A stretch of 64,000 bases of DNA, taken from Williamsia muralis NBRC 105860 (GTDB lineage Bacteria > Actinomycetota > Actinomycetes > Mycobacteriales > Mycobacteriaceae). Positions 17,568-25,796 of this stretch are shown piece after piece; the first letter of the stretch is position 1; the number at the start of each line of letters is the position of its first letter. The DNA is taken from assembly GCF_001598915.1 (NCBI RefSeq), contig NZ_BDAP01000002.1:186001-250000 (forward strand), written 5' to 3'. The notes under the pieces were generated by a model, which was given only the letters and a program-made list of their open reading frames with translations, had not been told where the DNA came from and ran no database searches. The translations under genes and the position numbers were made by a program.

Positions 17568-18314
17568 TCAGCGGCGACGACTCACCCATTCGAGTGCACC
17601 CGTCACCAGGGCGCGGTAGTTGGCGTCGCGCAACGTGGGGGCCTTGTCGCCCGGTTGCAGGTAGACCAGCCGGCTTCGTCCATTGGTCTTCGTCCACCCG
17701 ACCAGGGAGGAGCCCTCGCGATGTCGCCAGCCCTCCCGGTCGTCGCGGCGGCCCGCCATGGCCAGCGACGTCGACCAGTGGACGGCGTCGGTCATCTCGG
17801 CATCGGTGCGCAGCAGTGGCTCGACGTCGTCTTCGAAGACCTCGCACAGGTACGTCTCGTCGGTCAGCCCGAACTCTGCGGGCACCTGCGAGACCACCGG
17901 GTGAGCCGCGTCGACCACCGAGATCGTCTCTGGCACTGCGTGTCGATAGCCCGAATCCGGGCAGGTGACGCCACGGACCACGCCTGGCTGATAGAGGTAG
18001 CGACCCCCGACGAACTCTGCCCACTCATCCCAGCGCGCCCAGGATGCGAGCGCGTGGTGCAGCACCACGTACCCATGGCCCGTGTCGGGCGCTGATCGGA
18101 CGGCCTCACGTATCGATTCAGGGGGATCGGTCGGCTCCGGAAGGGTCCCGGGCATGTCGTAGTGGAGTGATGCATCGAACTCGGCGAGTTCTGCAGCGGA
18201 GATGTCTGCGTCCGGATGCTCACGCCACGTGACATCCGCAGGCAGGGAGTCGAGGAACTCCGCGAAGGCCTCCCGGTCGAAGGAATGCCCACCCGTGACA
18301 GCCAGAACTCGCAT
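17568..18314 (-). CDS. ThuA-like domain protein
   Basis: A 248-residue protein with the ThuA-like (glutamine amidotransferase-related) fold. Recognisable blocks are the first strand RVLAVTGGHSFDREAF, the GYVVLHHALASWARWDEW segment that replaces the nucleophile region, and DETYLCEVFEDDVEPLLRT. The C-terminal VGWTKTNGRSRLVYLQPGD block is characteristic. ThuA proteins are linked to sugar and polyol catabolism, and their catalysis is poorly defined. A second divergent ThuA-like protein is at 23057-23839. The ATG at 18314 gives the canonical strand start. Confidence 0.8.
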   Translation of the reverse strand: MRVLAVTGGHSFDREAFAEFLDSLPADVTWREHPDADISAAELAEFDASLHYDMPGTLPEPTDPPESIREAVRSAPDTGHGYVVLHHALASWARWDEWAEFVGGRYLYQPGVVRGVTCPDSGYRHAVPETISVVDAAHPVVSQVPAEFGLTDETYLCEVFEDDVEPLLRTDAEMTDAVHWSTSLAMAGRRDDREGWRHREGSSLVGWTKTNGRSRLVYLQPGDKAPTLRDANYRALVTGALEWVSRRR

Positions 18315-18353
18315 CGAAACGCTCCACTTCGTCGAACTCAACTGGTTTTGCTG

Positions 18354-18366
18354 TCAAGTTACTCGA
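18354..18366. promoter_or_regulatory. TTACT-core motif upstream of the ThuA gene
   Basis: TCAAGTTACTCGA is an imperfect palindrome 40 nt upstream of the ThuA start. It resembles ACAAGTTACTTGT at 25699-25711 and related sites at 32220, 37520 and 17485. It may bind one of the local TetR proteins (inference). Confidence 0.3.
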
Positions 18367-18388
18367 CGGAGCGGTATGGAGGGGCGGG

Positions 18389-19207
18389 TCAGCGACCTTC
18401 GATCATCCTCGAGCAGACCTCGGTGGTCGCCGTCCGCAGCCGGGGCACGGGGATGTCGGCGAGCGGCCCACCCTCGATACGCAGTGGCTGGATGGCGATG
18501 GTCATCGCGATCATCGTGCGCACCCGAAGTGAGCGGGCTGCATGTTGTGCCGCGGCGGCGCGCTTGTTGGGAGGCACATCGGTGACCGGGAAGTAGTCGA
18601 ATGCGCGACGGATGTGCCGTTCCTCGTACTCCTTGGTGAGCAGGCGTGTTCCGGGGGTCGCACCGCCCGCCATCTGCAGGAACAGCATGCGGGCCGAGTT
18701 CGGGTGCTCCGCGGTCCAGTCCCACACGGCCGAGACGACCTCTTTGAACGAGTCGGCATCTGCCGAGACGTCATCGGGTCGGGCCGAGTACGCCGCCTTG
18801 GAGCTGGCGTCCATCGCATATCCCAGAGCGCTCTCGAACAGCTCTTCCTTGCTGGCGAAGTGGTAGTAGACGGCGGTGGGGACCATGCCGGCTTCCTCGG
18901 CGATCTCCTGGATGGAGGCCTCGGCGAAGCCTTTCTTGGAAAACACTCTGACCGCTGCTTTCACGATCAGGTGGCGCCGCGACGGCCGGTGCGCCGAGCC
19001 CTTTGCCGGTGCGGTCTTCTTCACGGGTTCGTCGGGTTCGGAGTCGTCTGCCGGTTCAGGTGTCGGCGACCCGAGGCCACCGCCCGGTTGGTCATCCGCC
19101 GCAGGCAGCGAGTCCCAGCCCAGCCAGTTCTCGTCGGTGTCCAGCGTCCGGCTGTCGGTGGTGCGTTCACCGTTCGATGCCGGTGTGGTTGTCTTCCGCC
19201 GTGCCAC
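18389..19207 (-). CDS. TetR-family regulator with long acidic N-terminal tail
   Basis: A 272-residue TetR regulator. The first 70 or so residues form a low-complexity acidic and Pro-rich tail (DSLPAADDQPGGGLG) ending in KKTAPAKGSAHRPSRR. The DNA-binding domain follows at about 75-125, with VFSKKGFAEASIQEIAEEAG and TAVYYHFASKEEL. The start is GTG. It is divergent from a second TetR gene at 19308 whose basic linker and DNA-binding domain are clearly paralogous (AAHRPSRR, AVYYHYPSKDEV). The pair probably shares operators and controls the surrounding catabolic genes. Confidence 0.85.
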   Translation of the reverse strand: MARRKTTTPASNGERTTDSRTLDTDENWLGWDSLPAADDQPGGGLGSPTPEPADDSEPDEPVKKTAPAKGSAHRPSRRHLIVKAAVRVFSKKGFAEASIQEIAEEAGMVPTAVYYHFASKEELFESALGYAMDASSKAAYSARPDDVSADADSFKEVVSAVWDWTAEHPNSARMLFLQMAGGATPGTRLLTKEYEERHIRRAFDYFPVTDVPPNKRAAAAQHAARSLRVRTMIAMTIAIQPLRIEGGPLADIPVPRLRTATTEVCSRMIEGR

Positions 19208-19307
19208 AGTCGTTCCTCCTCGCCCCGGATGACTGCATTGCCCCTTGAGTTACCACATCAGGATGTCACAGCCTCGAGAACTTGTTCCGCCTGTCATCAT
19301 CTAGTGC

Positions 19308-19967
19308 ATGACAAGCAAGGGTGGGGAGCCAGGGAGGTCCGGCGCTGGTACGTCTGCTGCCGCGACCCCGGTGGGCAAGGGGACCAAAAGAGCAGCACAC
19401 AGGCCCTCGCGGCGCGAAGTGGTGGTCGAAGCGGCGATGCACCTGTACTCCGTCCGGTCGATCGAAGACGTCACCGTCGCCGACATCGCTGCCGAAGCGC
19501 ACATGACGTCGGCTGCGGTCTACTACCACTACCCGTCCAAAGACGAGGTGCTGCTCGGTGGCCTGCGCCTTTTCGCAGAGCAACTGCTCGATGAGTTGCG
19601 GGGCAAAGTGGCCGAGGATCCAGACGCACCGCTCGGCGACATCATCGTGCGATTGCTGGAATGGACCGACAGCCAGCGGTCGGCGTCGCTGGTCTACTTC
19701 GTCCGGTCGCCCGGCTGGAGTCTGTCGATCGAGGCACTCCGCCGAGAGGTACGCCTCGAGATGCTCGCGGTGTTCTCGGCCGAGCTACGAACGCGCAATC
19801 GTGTCGCGTCGAAGGCGAAGCAGGCTGCCGCCGCAACCGCGCTGTCGAGTCTGCTGGAGGTCTCAGCCGCGTCATGGCTCACCGAAGACGCTGTGCTGGC
19901 CAACCTCGGCCGCCGAAAGTTCTCCGACGAGGTCCGAGAGTTGGCGGCGGACATCTGCAGCGTGTGA
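19308..19967 (+). CDS. TetR-family regulator, paralogue of the divergent TetR
   Basis: A 219-residue TetR protein with a short Gly/Ser-rich leader, the basic linker GTKRAAHRPSRREVVVEAA, a helix-turn-helix region (DVTVADIAAEAHMTSAAVYY) and a C-terminal domain with ARG-rich helices. The shared basic linker and recognition helix with the protein at 18389-19207 point to a duplication. It is followed, after about 110 nt, by a histidine phosphatase/SDR/E3/ThuA operon, which it may regulate. The effector is unknown, but acyl-CoA thioesters are common effectors in such settings. Confidence 0.85.
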   Translation: MTSKGGEPGRSGAGTSAAATPVGKGTKRAAHRPSRREVVVEAAMHLYSVRSIEDVTVADIAAEAHMTSAAVYYHYPSKDEVLLGGLRLFAEQLLDELRGKVAEDPDAPLGDIIVRLLEWTDSQRSASLVYFVRSPGWSLSIEALRREVRLEMLAVFSAELRTRNRVASKAKQAAAATALSSLLEVSAASWLTEDAVLANLGRRKFSDEVRELAADICSV

Positions 19968-20075
19968 TGCACATCGCTGGTCTCCGACTGCACTTCTGAA
20001 GCTCACACAGGCCATCTACCTGGCAATTCGAAAAAGTATCTTTAGACCGACGACAGTTTGTGGTTCACTGGCAGA

Positions 20076-20783
20076 GTGCTCAGTCAGCCGCGTGCCCGCT
20101 CCATAGACCTCGACAATCCGTTCGCGCCACTGGACGGCTTGTGCGAGCTCGTGTTGGTGCGTCACGGTGAGCAGCAGCTCACCAAAGAGCTGAGCGCGGG
20201 GGAGACCGTGGACCCGCCGCTGTCGGAGACCGGTGAACGTCAGGTGCAGGCGGTTGCCGACCGCCTGGCAGCCACCCGGGTCGACGCCGTGTACAGCTCG
20301 CCGTTGCAACGGGCGCTGCGTACCGGCACCGAGATCGGCGCCCGGCACGGTTTGACCCCCGAGGTGCGCGACACCCTCACCGAGTTCGAACCGTGGCAGA
20401 ACTTCCCCGCAGACCAGTCGCCGTTCGAGGTGCTACCTCACGAAGAGATCTCGACCATCTTCCGCGAACACATCCGCACCAGGCGGTACGAGGCGTTTCC
20501 GTACGCCGAGGACGGGGCCGCATTCCGGGCACGTGTGCTCGGCGAGCTGTCGCGCATCATCGACGCGCATCTCGGTCAGCGGGTGGTCGTCACCGCTCAC
20601 GGCGGCGTCATCAACGCCGCGCTCGCCGACGCACTGGGCAGTGGATTCGACATGCCGGTGCGGGTGCACCACACATCCATCTCGGTTCTGCGGGGGGCGG
20701 ACACGCGCCGCGCGGTGCAGTCCATCAACGACTTCTCTCACGTGTTGTCTTTCCAGACACACGTGGGAGCAATGAATCTCTGA
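20076..20783 (+). CDS. Histidine phosphatase-family protein
   Basis: A 235-residue member of the histidine phosphatase (phosphoglycerate mutase-like) superfamily. The phospho-acceptor motif is LVRHGEQQL (about 30-38), the SSPLQRALRTG motif follows, and the second catalytic His is in VVVTAHGGVINAAL. The GTG at 20076 is selected; the frame opens slightly earlier. It is the first gene of a probable operon with the SDR at 20827, E3 at 21616 and ThuA-like protein at 23057. Two more members of the family lie at 34625 and 35263. Confidence 0.85.
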   Translation: MLSQPRARSIDLDNPFAPLDGLCELVLVRHGEQQLTKELSAGETVDPPLSETGERQVQAVADRLAATRVDAVYSSPLQRALRTGTEIGARHGLTPEVRDTLTEFEPWQNFPADQSPFEVLPHEEISTIFREHIRTRRYEAFPYAEDGAAFRARVLGELSRIIDAHLGQRVVVTAHGGVINAALADALGSGFDMPVRVHHTSISVLRGADTRRAVQSINDFSHVLSFQTHVGAMNL

Positions 20784-20826
20784 CCTTTCAGGGGGCCACC
20801 CGCCTCCGCCATCACAAGGAGTACCA

Positions 20827-21588
20827 ATGGATCTCGATCTCAAGGGCAAGCGCGCAATCGTCAGTGGTGCGAGCCGCGGCATCGGCCTGGCCATCACCCG
20901 GACCCTGTTGAACGAGGGTGCCTCCGTCGGAATCTGTGCGCGCGGTCAGGAACACCTCGATGAGGTCGCCGCCGAATTGTCCGAGTACGGAACGGTTTTC
21001 CACAAGGCGGTCGACGTCGGCGACAGTGAGTCGGTCAAGTCGTTTGTCGATGCATCAGCAGAAGCCCTCGGCGGCATCGACATCGTGATCGTCAACGCTT
21101 CTGCTGCCACCGGCAAGGGCCCGCAGGCGTGGGTGAACAGCTTCAACGTGGATCTGATGAGCTTGGTCAACTTCATCGAATCGACCTCCGGTCATCTCGA
21201 GGACAGCGAGGCGGCCGCCGTGGTCGCGATCGCGACCACCTCGGCTCTCGAGGCCGGCCCGATCACCACGGCCAACAGTTACGGCGCCCTGAAAGCGGCC
21301 GCGTTGCAGCATGCTTCAGCGCAGGCAAAAGCACTCGGTCCCAAGGGTATCCGCGTCAACTCGGTGTCGCCGGGGCCGATCTTCTTCGAAGGCGGCGCGT
21401 GGGACACCATCAAGACCAGTCGCCCGGCTCTCTATGAGGGTGCGCTCGAGGCCGCGGCGATGGGCAAACTCGGTTCGGCCGAGGACGTCGCGAACGCCGT
21501 GGTGTTCCTGGCATCCCCGGCTGCCGGTCACATCACCGGAACCAACCTGGTCGTCGACGGCGGATTCACGAACCGCTTCGACTTCTGA
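20827..21588 (+). CDS. Short-chain dehydrogenase/reductase
   Basis: A 253-residue classical SDR with cofactor motif SGASRGIG near residue 14, the VNASAATG segment in place of the usual NNAG, and YGALK as the Tyr-Lys catalytic pair. The C-terminal FLASPAAGHITGTNLVVDGG is the standard FabG-like ending. The ribosome site AAGGAG lies just upstream. It stands between a histidine phosphatase and a dihydrolipoyl dehydrogenase gene. It probably oxidises a hydroxyl intermediate; substrate unknown. Confidence 0.85.
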   Translation: MDLDLKGKRAIVSGASRGIGLAITRTLLNEGASVGICARGQEHLDEVAAELSEYGTVFHKAVDVGDSESVKSFVDASAEALGGIDIVIVNASAATGKGPQAWVNSFNVDLMSLVNFIESTSGHLEDSEAAAVVAIATTSALEAGPITTANSYGALKAAALQHASAQAKALGPKGIRVNSVSPGPIFFEGGAWDTIKTSRPALYEGALEAAAMGKLGSAEDVANAVVFLASPAAGHITGTNLVVDGGFTNRFDF

Positions 21589-21615
21589 TCGATATCTCGG
21601 CGAGTGGGAAACGAC

Positions 21616-23023
21616 ATGACCAGTAGCGACAACAATGATCAGCCGGCCGACGTGGTCATCCTCGGCGGCGGATCCGGCGGCTATGCGTGCGCCCTGCGTG
21701 CGGCGCAGCTGGGCATGTCGGTGGTCCTCGTCGAAGCCGGAAAACTCGGCGGCACATGCCTTCACAACGGGTGCATCCCCACCAAGGCGTTGCTGCACGC
21801 GGCCGAGGTGGCCGACTCGGTGCGCGAAGCACACGGCTTCGGCATCAAGGCAACTCTCGACGGCATCGACATGAGTGCCGTCAACAGCTACAAGAACGAC
21901 GTCATCGCCGGCCTCTATCGCGGACTCCAGGGCTTGGTGGCCTCGCGTGGTATCGAGGTTGTCGCAGGCTACGGCCGAGTGGTCGCCGACCGTACGGTCG
22001 AAGTCGAACTCGCCGCGGGTGGGCGTGCCCGATACCGCGGAGAGGCGCTGGTGCTCGCGACCGGTTCGCAGGCCAGGAGCCTGCCCGGACTCGAGCTCGG
22101 AGGGCCTGTGATGACCAGTGACCGGGCACTCGAACTCGACTCCGTTCCCGATCGGGTGGTGGTTCTCGGTGGTGGTGTCATCGGATGCGAGTTCGCCAGT
22201 GTCTGGGCATCTCTGGGCACCGAGGTGACCATCGTGGAAGCCGCTCCGCGCCTGCTGCCCACCGAGGACGAGTGGAGCTCGAAGCAGGTCGAGCGCGCAT
22301 TTCGCAAACGAGGCATCAAGAGCCTGACGGGTACCGCTTTTGCATCCGTGACCACGGACGCCGACGGCGGCGTCGACGTCGAGTTGGCCGACGGCAGGCA
22401 CGTCAGCGCGGATCTACTGCTGGTGTCGGTGGGACGGGGTCCACGAACTGCCGGGCTGGGGTTCGAAGAGGCCGGCGTCGAAGTCGACCGCGGGTGGGTG
22501 ATCACCGACGAGTTGTTGCAGACCGGCGTGCCAGGTGTGTTCGCGGTGGGGGACATCGTGCCCGGGCCGCAGCTGGCGCATCGTGGCTTTGCCCAGGGCA
22601 TCCTGGTGGCCGAGCAACTCGCCGGACTGGACGCGATGCCCATCGCGGACAGGGGAATTCCCCGGGTGACGTATTCGAATCCGGAAGTGGCATCGGTGGG
22701 CCTGACAGAGTCGGAGGCAGCCGAGAAGTACGGCGAGGTCTCCACGGCCGTCTACGATCTCGGTGGCAACGGCAAGAGCCGCATCCTGCGCACGACAGGC
22801 GGGATCAAACTCGTGCGCGCCGGCGAGAACGGACCAGTTGTCGGTATCCACATGGTTGGATGCCCGCGTCGGTGAGCTCATCGGTGAAGCGCAACTCATC
22901 TACAACTGGGAAGCGACTGCAGGCGATGTCGCCCAGTTGATCCACGCACATCCCACACAGGCTGAAGCTCTCGGTGAGGCGCATCTCGCGTTGGCGGGCA
23001 AGGCACTGCACGCACACGGCTGA
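21616..23023 (+). pseudogene. lpdA: Dihydrolipoyl dehydrogenase (E3), one frameshift
   Basis: E3 flavoprotein that reoxidises dihydrolipoamide of 2-oxoacid dehydrogenase complexes. FAD-binding VVILGGGSGGYACALRAAQ, redox disulfide GGTCLHNGCIPTK, NAD-binding VVVLGGGVIGCEFASVW and VFAVGDIVPGPQLAH are all intact in the first frame, which stops at 22875 after GIHMVGCPRR. One extra T at about 22861 shifts the frame. The next frame continues exactly as expected with ARVGELIGEAQLIYNWEA and the active-site HAHPTQAEA, ending at 23023. Without correction the dimer-interface His-Glu pair is lost. It may be a true mutation or a sequencing error. The ATG at 21616 has GGAA upstream. The E1/E2 genes that would need it are 15 kb away. 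Confidence 0.85.
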
Positions 23024-23056
23024 ACGCGGTACCGGTTCACGCGGAAAGAGGAACAC

Positions 23057-23839
23057 ATGTCCGGACCCTCGGGCCGTATCGACGCGGTATTGGTGTGTGG
23101 CGGCCAATGGCACGACTTCGACTACGCTCGGCTGCAACTGCTCTCGGCCTTGGCGGACTACGAGCACGTGCGTACCCGCGTCTTCGAGAACTACGACTGT
23201 CTCGAAGCGATCGACTCGGCGGACATGCTGATCACCTATACGTGCAATGTGGTTCCCGATGCCGGCCAGCAACAAGCACTGATCGACTTCGTCGGACGCG
23301 GCGGTAGATGGCTCGCCCTGCACGGGACCAACTCGGCGATCGAGCCGACGGCGCCGGGAAGCCCGAGCAAGTACGTGACCCCCAGGTCGATGGGTGAGCT
23401 GCCGGCTGTGATCGGCAGTCAGTTCCTCGGACACCCGCCGATCGCACCGTACCTCGTCGAGATCACCGATCCGGACCATCCATTCGTGGCCGACGTGGAA
23501 CCGTTCGAGGTGACCGACGAGTTGTACATCAGCGAACTGCACCCGCCCATCCAGGTGCTCGCGCACACCCGATTCGTCGGTGCATCAACAGGTTTCGCGG
23601 AGGGGCACACCAGTGAGGACGAGCCCCGGCCCGTCTTGTACCTCAAGGACCACGGCGATGGAACGGTCTGCTACTTCACTCTCGGTCACTGCCGGGGACG
23701 GTTCGACGTGCAGGACCTGGGCATCGACGACCTCGGCAAGGTGGACCGGGGCAGCTGGGTGGTTCCCCAATTCGACACCATCCTGGCGCGGTGCCTCGAA
23801 TGGGCCATCACCGGACTGATCAGCCCGGAGCCCGCCTAG
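23057..23839 (+). CDS. ThuA-like domain protein
   Basis: A 260-residue ThuA-fold protein. The first strand region is AVLVCGGQWHDFDYARLQLL, followed by DMLITYTCNVVPD, GGRWLALHGTNSAIEP (ThuA core loop) and GTVCYFTLGHCRGRFD near the C-terminus. The ATG has AAAGAGG upstream and lies 33 nt behind the E3 reading frame. ThuA proteins accompany sugar or polyol oxidation operons; the chemistry is unsettled. Its 3' end overlaps that of the convergent hydrolase by 4 nt. Confidence 0.8.
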   Translation: MSGPSGRIDAVLVCGGQWHDFDYARLQLLSALADYEHVRTRVFENYDCLEAIDSADMLITYTCNVVPDAGQQQALIDFVGRGGRWLALHGTNSAIEPTAPGSPSKYVTPRSMGELPAVIGSQFLGHPPIAPYLVEITDPDHPFVADVEPFEVTDELYISELHPPIQVLAHTRFVGASTGFAEGHTSEDEPRPVLYLKDHGDGTVCYFTLGHCRGRFDVQDLGIDDLGKVDRGSWVVPQFDTILARCLEWAITGLISPEPA

Positions 23840-24726
23840 CCTGCGAAAGCTCTTCTCAGAGCATCACATTGCGATCCGAAGTACGTCCTGGACACCTCTG
23901 CCCCCCGCGCCACCAGATCGAACCCGTGGAAGGCACCCGGTACCGTGACGAACTCACACGGCACGCCGGCCTCTTCGAGGCGCTCGGCGTACCTCTTGTC
24001 CTCGTCGAAGAACAGATCGAGCGTGCCGACCCCGATCCATGCCGGCGTGACGTCGCTGAGATTCTCGCGACGTGCCGGCACCGCCGTCGCCGGATCGGCG
24101 TCGCCGAGATAGCTCTGCCAGCCGAAACGATTGCTCTGTGCGTCCCACAGCCGATGATGTCGATCAGGTGTCTCGGAGCGGTCGTCGAGCATCGGATACG
24201 ACAAGAGCTGCAGCACCGGATTGATCCCGCCGCGGTCTGCAGCACGTAACGCCAGTGCCGCCGCCAGCCCACCTCCTGCGCTGGCACCCCCGATTGCGAT
24301 GTTGGCAGGGTCGATGTCCGGCTGAGTGGCCATCCATTCCAGGGTGGCGTCGCAGTCGTCGAGTGCGGCGGGGTACGGGTTATCCGGGGCCAGCCGATAG
24401 TCCACGGAAACCACTGTCGCGGAGAGTTTCTCGGCGAAGGCGCGGCAGAGTCCGTCGTCCTGCGCGGCTACACCGATGACGTATCCGCCACCGTGTATCC
24501 ACAGGAGCGCAGGCGATGGCGCGGTGGTGCCCGGATGCCTGAACACCCGTGCAGAGGCGCCTGTCTCGAGCTGGTGAACTTCCACATCTCCGCCGGAGGG
24601 AAGGACAGTCGTCAATTTTCGCATGACCGGCAGGGTCCGACGGCTGACCAGTCGAGGCGGCAACAGCATCGATGCCAAGCGCAGATCGGGATGGAACTCG
24701 GCCCGGTTTCGGATGCGGCCGATCAT
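23836..24726 (-). CDS. Alpha/beta hydrolase of the hormone-sensitive lipase type
   Basis: An esterase/lipase of about 296 residues. The oxyanion motif LLWIHGGGYVIG, the Ser elbow AIGGASAGGG (GxSAG) and the C-terminal GAFHGFD (catalytic His), with Asp in GTLDLFFDED, mark it as HSL family. Start choice is uncertain: ATG 24726 gives MIGRIRNRAEFHPDLRL, a common beginning, and a GTG at 24780 is possible. Neither has a strong ribosome site. It likely hydrolyses a short-chain ester, perhaps in the pathway of the adjoining genes. Confidence 0.8.
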   Translation of the reverse strand: MIGRIRNRAEFHPDLRLASMLLPPRLVSRRTLPVMRKLTTVLPSGGDVEVHQLETGASARVFRHPGTTAPSPALLWIHGGGYVIGVAAQDDGLCRAFAEKLSATVVSVDYRLAPDNPYPAALDDCDATLEWMATQPDIDPANIAIGGASAGGGLAAALALRAADRGGINPVLQLLSYPMLDDRSETPDRHHRLWDAQSNRFGWQSYLGDADPATAVPARRENLSDVTPAWIGVGTLDLFFDEDKRYAERLEEAGVPCEFVTVPGAFHGFDLVARGAEVSRTYFGSQCDALRRAFAG

Positions 24727-24885
24727 CGGTGGCCGAGAGGCGCCGTGGGTGTGTCCATGATGAGCAATCGTAGGTGACACCGCAGAGGTGGCGCGGGTCT
24801 ATCGGACAGTGGACCCACCGGCCGATGTGCGGCTCGACCGGCGGGTTCATGTCTCTCCTCCGTGGTTCGGAGAAGTCCGGTGAAA

Positions 24886-25662
24886 TCAGTAGGATGCGGT
24901 GCCGCCGTCGACGCTGAGCAGCGCTCCGGTGATTCCGGCGCCCGCGTCCGAGGCAAGCAGCATCGCCATTGCGGCAACTTCTTCAACTGTGTTGGGCCGC
25001 TTGATCGCCGACTCCTCGGCGAACAGGGCAACCATCTCTTCGAACGACATACCCATGGCTTCGGCGGTGGCGGGGCCGTTGTCCTTGATGATGTCGGTGA
25101 TCACCAGGCCCGGGCAGATCGCGTTCACGGTGATGCCTTCGGTGCCCACCTCCCGAGCGATCGACTTGGTCATCCCGTTGATCGCGTGCTTGGCGGCGAC
25201 GTAGGCGGTGAAGACAGGCTTGCCCTGCTTGCCCTCCACCGACGAGATGTTGATGATGCGTCCGTACTTGCCCGGGAGCATGTGCTGCAGCGCGCGGCGG
25301 GTGGCCCAGAAGTTTGCGTTGAGGTTCCAGTTCATCACCAGATTCCACTCGTCATCGGTGAGCTTGGCGGTGGGCTGAAGGTCCTTTGCGCCACCGGCAT
25401 TGTTGACCAGCACGTCGATGCGTCCGAACGTGGCGACCGTCTGCTCGATGAAGTCCTCGACGTCCGCCTGTACGGTCACGTCGCCGGGGAAGAATACGGC
25501 TCGCTCGCCGACACCGAGATCGGCCAGTGCCTTCTCGCCCTTCTCGGCCGACCGTCCGTTGAGCGCCACCTTGGCGCCTTCGGCGAGAGCCGCCTCGGCG
25601 ATCCCTCGTCCAATGCCCTGGGTACCGCCGGTGATGGCGACGACCTTGTCTTGCAGCTTCAT
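24886..25662 (-). CDS. Short-chain dehydrogenase, FabG-like
   Basis: A 258-residue SDR with motif TGGTQGIG, LVNNAGGAKD, catalytic Ser in INISSVEGKQG, Tyr-Lys in YVAAKHAING, and the C-terminal ITGALLSVDGGTASY. The ATG at 25662 has GGGAGA upstream; a TTG one codon earlier is disregarded. It is divergent from the PEP-utilizing-domain gene at 25797, and the intergenic DNA contains a palindrome and a promoter element shared with the E1alpha operon. The substrate is unknown. Confidence 0.85.
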   Translation of the reverse strand: MKLQDKVVAITGGTQGIGRGIAEAALAEGAKVALNGRSAEKGEKALADLGVGERAVFFPGDVTVQADVEDFIEQTVATFGRIDVLVNNAGGAKDLQPTAKLTDDEWNLVMNWNLNANFWATRRALQHMLPGKYGRIINISSVEGKQGKPVFTAYVAAKHAINGMTKSIAREVGTEGITVNAICPGLVITDIIKDNGPATAEAMGMSFEEMVALFAEESAIKRPNTVEEVAAMAMLLASDAGAGITGALLSVDGGTASY

Positions 25663-25698
25663 CAAATCTCCCTTGAACCAACGGTCGGTTGAGTGCAG

Positions 25699-25724
25699 AC
25701 AAGTTACTTGTATTCGTCTACAGT
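25699..25724 (+). promoter_or_regulatory. Palindrome plus promoter element shared with the E1alpha operon
   Basis: ACAAG-TTA-CTTGT (25699-25711) is a perfect palindrome with a three-base centre. Overlapping it, 25706-25724 matches 16 of 19 positions of the sequence at 37570-37588. Each ends in TACAGT, a plausible -10 box, with CAGACA 17 nt upstream here as a poor -35. Together they suggest a jointly regulated promoter for the gene at 25797. Confidence 0.45.
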
Positions 25725-25796
25725 CCCGGTACAGTGTTACATGTCACACACAGTACTGCACCCAAAATATAGAAACTATCCCAGAGTCGAGATGAG

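Noticed and set aside
25699-25711. KstR2 operator (steroid degradation)
   Set aside because: KstR2 sites have CAAG-N2-CTTG; here the centre is three bases, and no steroid ring-degradation genes are near.
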